Below, in pieces: positions 1-11,439 of a DNA stretch of 64,000 nt. Numbering within the stretch: the first letter of the stretch is position 1; every line of letters begins with the position of its first letter. This stretch comes from Paramacrobiotus metropolitanus (Eukaryota; Tardigrada; Eutardigrada; Parachela; Macrobiotidae). The position numbers and the translations under genes were made by a program. The DNA lies in contig NW_026570420.1 of NCBI RefSeq assembly GCF_019649055.1, positions 62,001-126,000 of the forward strand. The letters are read 5' to 3'. The notes beneath the pieces are model-generated. The model saw only the letters and a program-made list of their open reading frames with translations, did not search any database and was not told where the DNA came from.

Positions 1-1095
1 TAGTTGCACGCTGCATAACACTAAACGATATGCTGTCGTTAACACTTAACAACTACCCGCTACTTATATTTTTGTTAGAAATATTTTTGGGTTGCAAGCA
101 TTCATACTGGTAGCTGATGCGTACTTCATGCTGGTAGTAAGAGTTCTAGGTTACATTTACTTTCTAGCGTGAGAACACAGCAAAAATTTTTAAATATTAT
201 ATTAGACGTAAAAAGGATATAACACGTACACCAAAACGATAATAATAATCTTTGAAGCGTTCTGGGATTAGCGGCGAGAGGTGGATGCTTTAATCGCATC
301 TTCGCATGTACACTCGTAGTCTGAGAGTAACAGTAAACACCAAACATCACGAACACCCCTTGCTACCGAACACCAAACTAATAAACATTTTAACAGCATT
401 ATATAGTCTGCCAGTGGCACTCTACGTTGCGCACTTTGAAGTCAAAAAACAAATCGATTTTTGCTGCTGCAATTGTCACAGCGGCACCTGTAAACATCGT
501 GCATTTAAACTTTTTACGACATGTAGACATGGTTTTTTAGTTTCTTCTACAGTGTTAAATCCAGGTATCGATTACAGCCTGTCTAAAAGGCGTGTTTGCC
601 GCATCGCTATCGTGCTGGGGCAGTACTTAATACCATACCGCTTTGAGTAGCGGAATAACGCGCCACGTTAATATGCTTTCTTTCCAGTGCCTTAACGATG
701 TGCCGCGATTGTATTTTAATGCGGCTTTTCATTCTTTTTATTACGGTGCTTTCCGCGAACATCAAAGATGCAAAGTTGACCTTTTCAAATTTCATATGTC
801 GTCGCACACTTACGCACTTCGCACATGATCAGTGGCCCAGCACTGTTAACACTTTCCAAAAAAATCGACTATACTCGCAAGAGTTTCGAAGATATGCATA
901 CGAGGAGGATTGCTGTTGAGTCGGTAGCGAATTAACGGCAGTCGATTGCCTCAACCGTGTATGCCATCCTGGGCGGCTGGCAAACCAGCCCGTAATGTTA
1001 CGAAATTGGTCGCGTCCACGGATTTAAACAGATTTTCCCCATACACTGGTATGCTAACTTCAGATGCCTGCCATTCTTGAATTTGAGAATGAAAC
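1..1095. other. No recognisable gene
   Basis: Short open frames on both strands lack domain signatures, signal peptides or convincing splice contexts. No match to the duplicated blocks elsewhere in the window was seen. Confidence 0.5.
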
Positions 1096-1098
1096 CGT

Positions 1099-1371
1099 TC
1101 AAGTCAAATACCAAACGGCAGAAAATAAACTTTCACAATTTTTGACACCAAACAAGTTGCAGTTTATAGCGTGAGAGACAAGTTATAGCACTTTGAAGTT
1201 TCTCGTAGACATAGCATAGAATCGCCGTGTGGGAACCTTGATCGTGAATTGTATGCTAAGTCTACGAGAAAACTAAAATGGCAGTAACTTTTTTCAATCG
1301 CTACAAACCACAACGTTTTTGGTATCAGAAATCGTGAAAAATTATTTTCTGCCGTTTGGTATTTGACTTGA
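1099..1371. mobile_element. Foldback MITE, about 270 bp
   Basis: The ends form an inverted repeat of about 30 bp (1099-1128 against 1342-1371) starting TCAAGTCAAATACC. Pairing continues inward: the segment with TCTCGTAGACATAGCATA is matched by TATGCTAAGTCTACGAGA. The unit is therefore close to one long hairpin with no coding capacity, typical of a non-autonomous DNA element. No clear target duplication was identified, so the superfamily is unknown. Confidence 0.65.
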
Positions 1372-2053
1372 CTACCGTTGTATAGAGCCTCGAGCTGAAC
1401 CTAAGAAGGGCTGCGTGTATACAGCAGTAGACATCTGTAGACACCGTTGTAGATTTCTAGACACGCTGTATACAATCACTATACATCCCATCCGTGCATG
1501 ATGACAGCGTTTTCTGTTCGTGGCTACGCACTCGTGCCTCTAATGATACTACACAGACGCTTGAGTTCATCACCCAAATTAATATCCGCGGCTTCGTTAT
1601 GCTTCACACAACATTCCGGCTGCAATTATCCGCAATACGGACAGGAGCAGTTCGCCAACGCCGACATGGCGAAACGTATGCCAACGGCCGGACCATCCCG
1701 GACACCGGCGCAATAGATGGAAGCGATAACGAACGTAGGTCAGTGGAATCGGGGAGAGTGATCCCCGATTCCACTGACCTACGTTCGACCGTTGCGCCAA
1801 CGGCCGTAGTAAGTAGCAACCTTAGAATCAGTACATAGCCGCGGCATAATCGTGGTAAAGACTGATCGTCACTCCACGAGAACAACAGTCAAATGCAAGT
1901 ACAGATAGCCTACTACAGTGAAACCTGGTAAATAAATAACCTTCGGTTAAAGCAAAATCGTACGTGTTATCCAGGCATTATCCAGAGTTATATTACAGTC
2001 TATGGGGCGCGCCGGTTAAACTGTCCGCGTATGTAATTGTAATCTCCAGGTGA
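1372..2053. other. Intergenic, no gene seen
   Basis: It holds a perfect short palindrome (separate entry). Overlapping small frames on both strands are created by that palindrome and are not supported as genes. Confidence 0.5.
1730..1787. repeat. Perfect palindrome, 26-bp arms
   Basis: Arms 1730-1755 and 1762-1787 are exact reverse complements separated by six bases (GAGTGA). This is one of a series of snap-back palindromes in the window. Confidence 0.95.
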
Positions 2054-2384
2054 ACAAGCTTGTCCGGTAATTTCTGCCTGTTCGATACAGCGAAATACAC
2101 AAATTTGCGTGTTACGCCAAACTCCATGCTACGGCGCCACGCCTCAGTGTTTAAATACGTAACATGCATCTGGCTGGCTGGTGGCTTGGTACATGACAGA
2201 TCGTTTAACGAGCATAACAGTAACTGCCCGGCGAAAGGTGGCTAAAAAACGATCGGTGTAGTAATGAACAATCTAACTGCGGAGCGCATTTAGGCAATCC
2301 GATAAGCGCAGTGACGTGGCCATTGTTTTAAGCGCAAATTTCGCGCTAGCTGTACCTTTACGACAGAAATTACCGGACTAGCTT
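2054..2384. mobile_element. MITE with ACAAGCTTGT ends, copy 1
   Basis: About 331 bp, bounded by inverted ends that begin ACAAGCTTGTCCGGTAATTT (left) and end as the reverse complement near 2366-2384 (slightly mutated). The interior matches the element at 61197-61529 in opposite orientation, including the stretch CAGCGAAATACACAAATT. There is no coding capacity. This is a non-autonomous DNA transposon family with at least two copies here. Confidence 0.75.
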
Positions 2385-2635
2385 CCTGTTGCTGCCTGTT
2401 CGTTCGGTTGTTGCCAGCTTGTTGGTGACAACCCTGTTCGGAGTGACTTCGGACAATGATCTTCGTACCGGCGGTGTCGACGACCACCCATACTTTTAAT
2501 TCCAGCAACTGCTTTCTGCTAGCGTTTAAACGTCAGAAGTTGAACGCAAACGCAAACGGCCGGCAAAGCTAAACTTGGCCGACCCAAGAAACCCGTTCAT
2601 TTTACCGGCAGTTTGATCTTGCAATACTATTTTGT

Positions 2636-3192
2636 TTGTTGTAATTCTTAACCCGTCAGGTTTTGGAAATATCCTAGCAACCGCTTATCGTATTATATTA
2701 TTTTGAAGTTGTTATAATCTTCTTAACATGGGTAATGAGCGAACAGCGATATGCAGAATTAGTGTGCAAAGCTCTGCGATCTTCTAACGCATGGTGACTT
2801 CTCTCTGACTTTAATGTCTCAAATCTCCTACAGTCATGCTCGCGCATCACAAACTACTTTTCAGTTAGTGATTCACCTCGCTGCCGCCGCTGGCGACTAT
2901 GTATATATAACACATACATGTATACAGTATACATGTTTTATAAGGAATTGTTCGTAGTTTGTTTTGCCCTCTGGAAACTGATAAGTTGCACGTTTAGACG
3001 TCGGGTCACGAACGGTTTTGATTGTCTGGAGAATCACCAAGGATTGAGCCGTTTCTTTCAGGATTTGCGCTGTACGAGGAAGGAGCGCCGAAACGAGACG
3101 GGTTACTCCTTTTCAAAGTGTGAACGGGGAGAAAGAGAAGATTCATTAGAAAAATTTGTTGGCGGGAAATTTCCATAAGTAATAAATAGCTG
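2636..3192. repeat. Segmental duplication block S1, left part
   Basis: This stretch aligns, with scattered substitutions and small gaps, to the reverse complement of about 40935-40370. Shared landmarks are TTCTTAACCC, GGTTTTGGAAATATC, GGGTAATGAGCGAAC, CTGCCGCCGCTGGCGACTAT and TTCATTAGAAAAAT. Block S1 is interrupted here by the insertion at 3193-5923 and resumes at 5924. No gene is seen in this part. Confidence 0.85.
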
Positions 3193-5923
3193 GAGAGTAG
3201 GCACTAATGTTGCCGGAAGTGCTCCAATCTAAAATGAATTTCGAGTATTCGAAATTCAAATACACTACCGTTTGAATTCCGAGTAACCGGAATTGCAATT
3301 GCAGGCATTCCAACTCCGAGTAATCGCAATTTAAAAGGACGCAGTTGTAATTTCGAATATTCGGAATTGCAATGCATATCATATGAATTTTAAGTAATCC
3401 GTTGTTAAAAAAAATTTTACTTAATATTTTGATTATAATTTATCATCAAACTACGTACTATGGAACTGGAAGTTTTGATGCGATACCTTACATAGAAGTA
3501 GTAATACTGATTACGTATTTATGACCGAAATAATTTTATTAATTAAATGACAGCAGAATTTAATTTCGAGCGCTCGGAAAATTTTAGGGCGTGGTCATTA
3601 AACGTTGATGTACCTTTATCAGTTCGGCGTACAATAAACTTTCTATAGCAAAAATAACAACAAAAAACAGGTTTCCGTTTAAATTGACATTATTCTGGCT
3701 TTCACCGTCGCAAATGAACTGATCCATGCTCATCCAGCGTTGTTGGCTCAAAACTCATCGGTCAGCGTTAGCGCAGTCTACGGCTGCCTGCGGGCCGGTG
3801 CGGCTACTACAGCGCCGACGTGTAATGATTTGGCCAGCTTTTATTTGGGCATTGGGTGATGACACTAGCACCGGAACACAGGGCATCGGAGTAACTGGCG
3901 CCGTTGTTCTTCATAAATTCCGAGTCTCCCCTCCTCACAGAAGGGTGTGTGCGGTAGGGAAGAACGACTTGTTACATTGAATTATGACCTTTACCTGATA
4001 CAACAGCAACTTAAATACATTAAACACAAATGCACTATCGCTGTACCACATCCGCATTGCTTCTCCTATTTATACATCAGGATGTACATCCCAATGACAC
4101 ACACTGGTCCCTCATGACAGACCCACTTCATTAATTCTAGATTTTGTGCGAGGTTCGAGTTACCAGTGCCACTGATCTCTACCCCTGATCGCGCAAATAT
4201 GTTCTGCTTAGCTAGTCTGCTTACTCGTAAGTCGTAACAAACACCTTCTTGCTCATTTAACGGTTGCCAAGTCCGCAAAAAAGTATTGACTGATGAATTT
4301 ATGGAAAGTGCATGCCTCCTATATATATAAGCCTCCTAAAAATGACCACTAACACACCATTTAATTGCCCCCTTAGCTCTTTACAGGCGTGCGAAAAGTT
4401 TTCGTTTTAATAGACCTGGATTTGGGAGAAAAAGTTATAGTACGAGTACTAAAGAATAGTTCTAAAAAAGTGCAGCAATAAAAGCAAAACCGTATATGGA
4501 AATAATTGTAATTTATTTTTTGTTTTATTTTCTAAAACTGCACCCCAGTGACTGCCCAGGGCTGTATATACCCAGGACCTCATAAGAACTGCCGGCCGGG
4601 GGTACCAACCAGAAACGAATGCGGGATGATATTTAAGCTTTACTTGACTTTAGATGTGAATGTAGTCAGTAAAATTATAGTACAGATATAACGGATTTCA
4701 ACAGTTCGCATAATGCAAAACTCGTATATCAATGTATTCTTAAAACTTGTCTATACTGAGCCTGTAAGTAATAAACAGGGTGAAAAGGGGTGCCTATGTG
4801 GCTATAATAATTACCAAACCTGGTCGCGAGGTGTGCACATAACGGTTTCCCTTTTACACCGCCCTCAGTTAGACGTATACAGTAAAATACTTGTACATCT
4901 ACTGTAAGAATCTCAAGATTCTGCTCTATTCTGTTAGTGTTAAATAAATTTCAAAGAAATCGAAATTCAGAAAAGTCCCGTTCAATTCTGAATATTTGGA
5001 TTTTATTTTACCGTAGTTTAAATTTCGAATATTCGGAATTCGCATTGCCACATTTTGAATTCCGATTACTCGGAATTCAAAATGTGGCAGTGCGAATTCC
5101 GAGTAATCGGAATTCAAATTACGGTCTTTTAAATTTCGAGTACTGTATTTGGAAATCTAATAAAAAATATTTAGATTGCTCGGAATTGGAAATACCTGAA
5201 TTTGAATTCCGATTATTCGGAATTGGTATCGAAATTCTTTCACATGCAATTTGGAGCACTTCCGGCAACACTAGTAGGCACACGTCGTGAAAAAAGTTTG
5301 GATTAGCGAAGAATACGTTACACTCTATTACAGCAGTTCCTTGCTGTCCAAGGCGGTTTTCAGTTATTCCTGGCTATTCTCAGTTATTCCCGGCTATCCA
5401 CGGCTATTCCCGGCTATTCTCTGCTGTTTTCGGCTATTCTCTGCTGTTCTCGGCTATTCTCCGCTATTCTCGGCTATTCTTGGCTATTTCCGGCTAGTCT
5501 CTGCTGGGAATGGCAGCCGGAAATAGCCGAGAATAGCCGGAAATAGCAGAAAATAGCCGAGAATAGCCGAAAACAGCTGCGAATAGCCGGGAAAAGCGGA
5601 GAACTGCCGAGAATAGCCGGAAATAGCCGGGAATAGCCGAGAATAGCGGAGAACTGCCGAGAATAGCCGGAAATAGCCGGGAATAGCCGAGAATAGCGGA
5701 GAACTGCCGAGAATAGCCGGAAATAGCCGGGAATAGCCGAGAATAGCGGAGAACTGCCGAGAATAGCCGGAAATAGCCGAGAATAGCCGGAAATAGCCGG
5801 GAATAGTAGAGAATATCAGGGAAAAAATCCTTGCTCCGTTGTGAATTTATCTGGTCTGCTGTTTTCCATTCGTAACCTATTCTTTGCTATTCGAAAAGAT
5901 TTCCACGGCGTGTGCCTACAGTG
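3193..5923. mobile_element. Composite foldback/hAT-like insertion with 8-bp target duplication
   Basis: The insertion splits block S1. The other copy of S1 (about 40.37 kb, minus) is uninterrupted at the matching place. The flanks carry the same 8-mer AATAGCTG (3185-3192 and 5924-5931). The right end read inward is CACTGTAGGCACACG and the left is GAGAGTAGGCACTAATG. A second internal inverted pair (3202-3230 against 5251-5272, with TTGCCGGAAGTGCTCCAA) shows two nested or adjacent elements. The outer part carries degenerate palindromic units of the type GAATTCCGAGTAATCGGAATTC-like repeats at 3230-3370 and 4940-5230. An 8-bp duplication with CA-starting inverted ends fits hAT-type transposition. 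No transposase was seen, so movement would need one in trans. Confidence 0.8.
5269..5923. mobile_element. Inner foldback element with 10-bp repeat arms
   Basis: The ends are CACTAGTAGGCACACG at 5269 and its near reverse complement ending at 5923. The left arm (about 5355-5505) is a tandem array of CGGCTATTCT-like 10-mers. The right arm (about 5515-5815) is the reverse-complement array GAATAGCCGG/GAATAGCCGA. In the right arm, five 10-mers form a 50-bp higher-order unit repeated about three times (5601-5760). The whole can fold into one long hairpin. This is classic foldback architecture, in which the terminal inverted repeats are themselves minisatellites. Confidence 0.8.
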
Positions 5924-6320
5924 AATAGCTGTCCACAGGACCGCATTGCCAGCCGCCTTGAATGCTGACTGCATGGTGCCGCCTCTCAGCTGTTTCAGAA
6001 ATAAATAATGATTAAATTACCACCCAGGCATGTTTGACCATGACATGACATGTCTGCTGACCCGTTTCTGCAAGAACTCGTGGATCTTCGTAATTTAGAG
6101 ATTTCGAGATACTTTATCCATATAATAAAATATCTTGCTATATTTGCCTTTGGACTGCGTTTGTTTGGAATTTGGATTTTTGCCAAGTTTTTGGGAAAAA
6201 CAACATTCATGAGGACATTAATGGTAAGATATAAGGCTGTTTCTCTTGAATTAATCAGCTCCGCTGACCACAGCAAGCGACATTCCAAGACCCAACTGGG
6301 TTCTCGGCGAACGCCGTCGA
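5924..6320. repeat. Segmental duplication block S1, right part
   Basis: It matches the reverse complement of about 40385-39995. Landmarks are CGCCTCTCAGCTGTTTCAGA, AATAAATAATGATTAAA, TGACATGTCTGCTGAC and CATTCATGAGGACATTAATGG-like sequence. Between 6330 and about 6590 the two copies no longer match, so the promoter region of the adjacent gene differs between paralogues. No gene was seen in this stretch. Confidence 0.8.
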
Positions 6321-6679
6321 AATTTGTTTCCGGATTATTGCGTACGCCAATACCTAAGAAAACACATATTTTTCTGTAGACATTAGTGTGCCATCGCATT
6401 GGCTAAGTGATTGACAGAGCGGAACGCATCATATTGCTCGTATAACAATGCGTATATGCAATTATAATACGTTAACTTATATATGTATATTATACTCATA
6501 CAGTAATACCTTTAATGCCTTTCGTTAACGGTAGAAACAGATACGTTTTCTGTTTTGCATTGTCGCTGAGTTTGAGAGCCGGAGTTTTATACTCGCAGGA
6601 CGAAATGGCAGCCGATTTATCTGGTCCAAGGACGGCGCTCCTGTCCGATGGCAGCAACTGCACACCAGTCCGCCGAACG

Positions 6680-7652
6680 ATGACGCACAGCGTGCGCTAC
6701 ATCCTTCTCTTGCTGGCAATGCTAGTGCTGGTCCGTGGAGCGGTAGCGGTCCGTGGAGTGGACGGGTGTCCTTTCGGCGGTCCGAACCCGGGTAAGCCCT
6801 TAACGATACTGATTACCACGCACTATACAATACCGGTGTCTTCGCGTTGCAGTACTGCGTTGGCGAGCAGTCGAGGCGGCGGAGACGGCCGAAGACTACC
6901 AAACTGACCGCGTCATCAATCTGTCGGCCCTGGAGGATGCCGAGCCGACGCTTCCGCCGGTGCCGGATACCGTCAGTGTCCCGTTGGGAGGCTGGGAGAC
7001 GTTTTTCTGCGAGGCGGCCTCGCCTGCAGCGGCACAGCAGATTGTCTGGCGCCACCAAAACGCCACCATCCACGGCAAGGTCCTGCCGCATTCCCCCATA
7101 GGTCACCACTACGGGCAAGCCGCCGCCTTCAACAACAGCCTCCTCATGATCCACAACGTCCAGCGCGAATCGGGCGGCCCGGTGGAGTGTTTCCGCCCCT
7201 GTCATGGCGGCGGTGACCTTTGCCTCCTGCGCACCTACCACCTGCAGCCCGAGCTGCCCAAGCTGCGCGCCGAGGACGTCTTCATCCCGCCGATGCGCAG
7301 CGTGTCCGCGCTGAACGGAAGTTTCTCCATGACGTGCAGCGGCCGCATCGACTGCAGCCGGACGGCGCCGGTGTCGCTCTTCATCTGGAAGTTCGACGGA
7401 CATTTCGTGGCGGCGCCCTTTCCTTTGTTGCTCGACTGGGACATTTCCGGTCTTCTCAACGGCTCCGTGACCTTCAACGTGTCGGCACAAGGAGCGGCTG
7501 ATCCCCTCTGCGCCAGCACGCTGACCATCATCTTGAAGGAGGAGTCCGCACCCCGGAAGGCAAGGATCGACTGCTGGCTGCGCACTGAAGTCCGCCAGCG
7601 CGAGTGGTTTATGCAAAAAGCATACGTTGATTTCGCGCAGCCGCTGCAGTAG
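6680..7652 (+). pseudogene. Secreted two-Ig-domain protein, paralogue 1 (frameshifted)
   Basis: The start at 6680 is chosen because MTHSVRYILLLLAML begins a good signal peptide and aligns with the start of the intact paralogue at 39680. The mature part opens with CPFGGPNPGKP and then has two Ig-like domains. Domain 1 has a cysteine in ETFFCEA, a tryptophan in IVWRHQN and a cysteine in PVECFRPC. Domain 2 starts AEDVFIPPMRS and has MTCSG, FIWKFDGH and IDCWLRT. Near 6890-6905 there is one extra base relative to the paralogue, which throws the signal-peptide frame into a TGA at 6905-6907; the rest reads on in another frame. Either the gene is dead or the base is a sequence error. A weak TATATAT lies at 6478. 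Function is unknown; the family is secreted and cysteine-rich, and a binding or decoy role is inference. Confidence 0.8.
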
Positions 7653-8014
7653 CCGTTGACAGCCGGGTCAATATTAAGCCACCGCAGCATAGTGTACAAT
7701 TTATGCGTGTATATAATATGCTGAAAGCGTGTGCCAGTGTTAATTCCTCTTGCATAGCTGATGTAAATAGCACATGAAAATTGTGGTCTCCCCAGGGACT
7801 GCGTTATTGCTGTATTTTGTTTTTACCGCCAGCAGCTGGCGCCTTACAGAATGCTTGTTGATTCCATGCTTCCTTTGTATAACCGTTACACCATACCGCT
7901 TTAGTTGCTCGTATAAACATTCCGATTAAATAATTATTATACTCACGGCTGGCGCAACGAGGAAAGTGACTGGTTTACAGTTCAACGCTATAATGCGCCA
8001 GCCAACCTGCTGCA
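7653..8014. other. 3' flank, nothing recognised
   Basis: AT-rich sequence after the secreted-Ig pseudogene. No canonical AATAAA close to the stop was seen, and no gene. Confidence 0.4.
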
Positions 8015-9391
8015 GCGATTCCAGATCGCTTCTTACCTACAACGGCACATTAACCGTGAAATTTAACCTAACAACGTGCTACGATTAGGCGCTTGAGTTT
8101 GATAATTAAAGAAATTGAAAACTTTATAAAAATTATACAAATCATACAACAAATAACTGGCGATTGCCGAGTGCAGAATATGTACGTTCTTCTGATTACT
8201 TATTTCTCGTTTAATTTTAGTTAGTTACTTGAATATTTATGGTTTTTTGTAACTGTTTTTATTATGCGATAAAAGTCACTAGCGTTATGATGTTCATAAT
8301 TATTTCCTGTGGACGTTTTCTTGTAATCTGCTGGTGCGTTTCAATTACGTATTACCGAAAAAACACTGATTCCCAGGCAAATACATTAATTACCGTATCA
8401 TAACTGTGGCGTATTCCGTAGTTGTACAACGCTAGTTCTAGTGCAAAACGGGCAACGGGTGACCGGATAGTTTGAACGGTGATTCCGGGGCGGTGCGTTG
8501 TCATACCACGTCTGTTGTACGTGTTTTAGTTCTGATGCAGGAATGTGCAGTCGCCGGTGCAGTGCTGCCTTTGAATGTGCTGTTACGAGACCGGTCGACG
8601 GCGAAAATCGCAACGATAGCTTGATCTGCATCATTGCCTAATCGTTCTTTCTGAAATCCCGCTGGCGTTTTCCTGGCACTTTTCGCGTATGGCGATAATT
8701 TTTCTAACAGTTAATACGCTATAACTATCTACCTATTCCAGAAACTGCGCTGACAGTCCAAACCATTGGCAAAAGGTGAAGAAAAGCAACGATGAAACAG
8801 CCAAGTACAGTAGAGCATGATATCGCTTAATTAGCGTGTAAGTGAAGGTGCAAATCAGGCATCAAAAACGGTTTTTCTTGCAGATTGTCGGAAGACCGCA
8901 GAGAAAAAGCCTTTTCCGTCTTGTATCCCGGATTCGGATTGCGTATTTGTTCGGTAAATGACTACGGATCCATTTGAGGTAGATGGCTAAATTGAAAAGA
9001 AATTATGAAGATTTTTTTATAATTTTTCATACCTAGACATACAAGCGAAAAAATAAAATCAAACTTAACGAAAATATAATTACAGATATAGGAGCGCGCC
9101 ATCGCAACCCGTACTTGTTAGGATGTTGCTCTAATATAATTACTGTTTCCTTATACATAAATCACGCTAGCTCTAAGCAGATGATTAGTATTTTTATTAC
9201 TAAATTCTACCAATCCAGTCCGCGTTTGGATGTCTTATTACAGGGTAAAAATAATTAGACTTTAACTCAGATAATTAACTGAAACTTAGATACAGAAAAA
9301 ACTTAGATACGAAAATATAAAATTTAGATGTTTGATTCGTTATAAAACATAAAAGAAGTTGGCTATACGTCGTAGCTCACGAAGGGCTTTG

Positions 9392-9547
9392 GGTGCTGTG
9401 ACCCAGCCCTGCAGAATTACGGTGCCATGACCATCCGGATTAAGTAGTGGATTAAATCCGGTAAAACTATGACTTATATAATGAACATAGCAGTGATAGC
9501 ACGGATGATCAGCGCACTGAATTCCTGCAGGGCTGGGTCACAGCATC
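9392..9547. repeat. Inverted repeat, 23-bp arms
   Basis: GGTGCTGTGACCCAGCCCTG begins the left arm (9392-9414). The reverse complement lies at 9525-9547, with one mismatch and a spacer of about 110 bp. Copy B of block S2 has only the left arm (57998 region), so the inverted copy is an addition in copy A. Confidence 0.8.
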
Positions 9548-11439
9548 CAACACGCCAGTTCCGTGCTTTAATCTAACGGGATTACTGATATCCGTCTTTC
9601 CCCACCCACGCCGCTGCTTCGGATTACCTGCGCTGCAAGTTGTACTATACCATACTACAATTCTATGAATAATGCACTTTGTAGCAACATTCCACGTACC
9701 TGTCAGGCTGCTGCGCCTGCGCCCGTGATGTCGGAACAGTCACTTACAGTCTTAGGCGATGAAGTTACATATAATTACGCCAAGCCTGGAAAGTTTTCCC
9801 AAGAAAGAGCATGAGCAGTTTATAGTAGAGATTTGCAGTTGTTTCCCTGAAACCGCATTAACCGCATGAGATTTATATTAGGATTGTCTTGATAAGCTGA
9901 CATCCAATCAGATCAGAAATCGCGGTGGGAAAAGGGACACCGAGCAACGATTACGGGAACATTTTGCCGGTACCCATGACAGCTTAGCTTCCTGCCAGTC
10001 CAAAAGTGAAAGACATAATTATGAGCCCGGCATCATTTTTCCGGTCTAAACTAGGGTTAATTTCAGTAGTTCTAAAGTCGTATGAAAGGTCGTAATATTT
10101 ATCTCGACGTGCCGCGCTCATCGGCATCGACAGCCGACTGGCATAATTTTTTAAGGACGGCACACTTGCAAGCCATGTTTGTGCTCCCGTGTTACTGCTG
10201 ATGTTACCGGATTAAGGAGGGTGGTGTATGTTTGTTCGGTAAGCGGAGAACAAAGCCGGATGTAATAGTTTTATTTAACAATAACTATAATAGTATTATA
10301 ATATTTTTATTACGCCGCTGCATTGTTTTTATTATGCCGCTGCATAATTGTGTCTTAATTTCATTTTGTATGAGTACTATGATCGTGTTTTCGATGCCGG
10401 TCTGGTTTGGGCACGGCTGTCATGAAATTATCAGTGGATGCTGCGCTTAGTAAAAACTCTTTCCGACTGCTCGTATAAGTACAGTAACAGTAGTAATTAA
10501 TATACGCTAAAATTCGACCCACCGCGAACACTGCGCAATGTACTTGTACCAGAACATCTTGCGCATTATTGTATGTACAGAAATTTACAGTATGGCGCCG
10601 TCACCATGCATTGCAGGCATGCGATATGGCATGAATATGTATCTACTTCTAGATCTGTATTCGAGAAAAATGGCCGTATGTTCTTTACAACAAACCCATT
10701 AAAATTAAAACCAGATCCGGTTTGTTTTCGACTCCACATTAGCCCTACCTTACGTGGGTGTGGCTGAAGAACGCAACCATGACAAATAGGGATGGCTGAA
10801 GGCGCTCCTTCAGACTAGAAGGAGCGGCACCGGCCAGCTCATTAATTATTGTGATCGGTTTTGATTACGGTACATCGTCAATTGATATGTACACGGTTGA
10901 TTTTCTCATACTGCTAATGTACTCATAATTGTGTTTATTGGGCAATAGCCGCCATAACAACAAAAGTGCAAGCGCGGGCACACTACTTTACAGTTAAAAA
11001 AATGTACTCATAATAAATACAGGGATACAGCTCCCAAGTCTAAACTAAATGCGCTGTAGAAAATATGAGTGCGTAGAAAGTATGAGTGAGTCTAAACTAA
11101 ATGCGCTGTAGAAATAACGCCTATTATTCTTTTATAACATGAATATGTGTTTATATTACAGTTTAGGAAACTTGCTGACATAATCATACTCTTATCAATT
11201 TATCCACATACAAGTGCACATAATCATCAGCCAAATTTTCTATCTACTGCACCGTTTCCCTAAATCGTACAAAAACAAATATTCGTGGTAACTGGATACA
11301 CATAAGCAGCACTGATAATTTATGTTCAGTATCTTTAAGTTTTTCTAATATGCTTAAGAATTCTCTACATGAATTTCTTTATGGCAGGTTCATAACGTCT
11401 GTACAACAAAGTACGTACTTGACGGAAATTGATACGACC

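Noticed and set aside
5287-5526. 79-aa frame with repeated Phe/Leu/Tyr words
   Set aside because: Product of the 10-bp repeat array in the foldback arm.
6813-7616. 267-aa minus-strand frame opposite the secreted-Ig gene (and similar frames at 38715-39203)
   Set aside because: Antisense shadows of GC-rich coding sequence; the plus-strand frame has the conserved Ig cysteines and tryptophans.
8398-8634. Minus-strand frame similar in translation to one at 56950-57168
   Set aside because: Similarity follows from the block S2 duplication at the DNA level; frames are not aligned over their length and no domain is visible.
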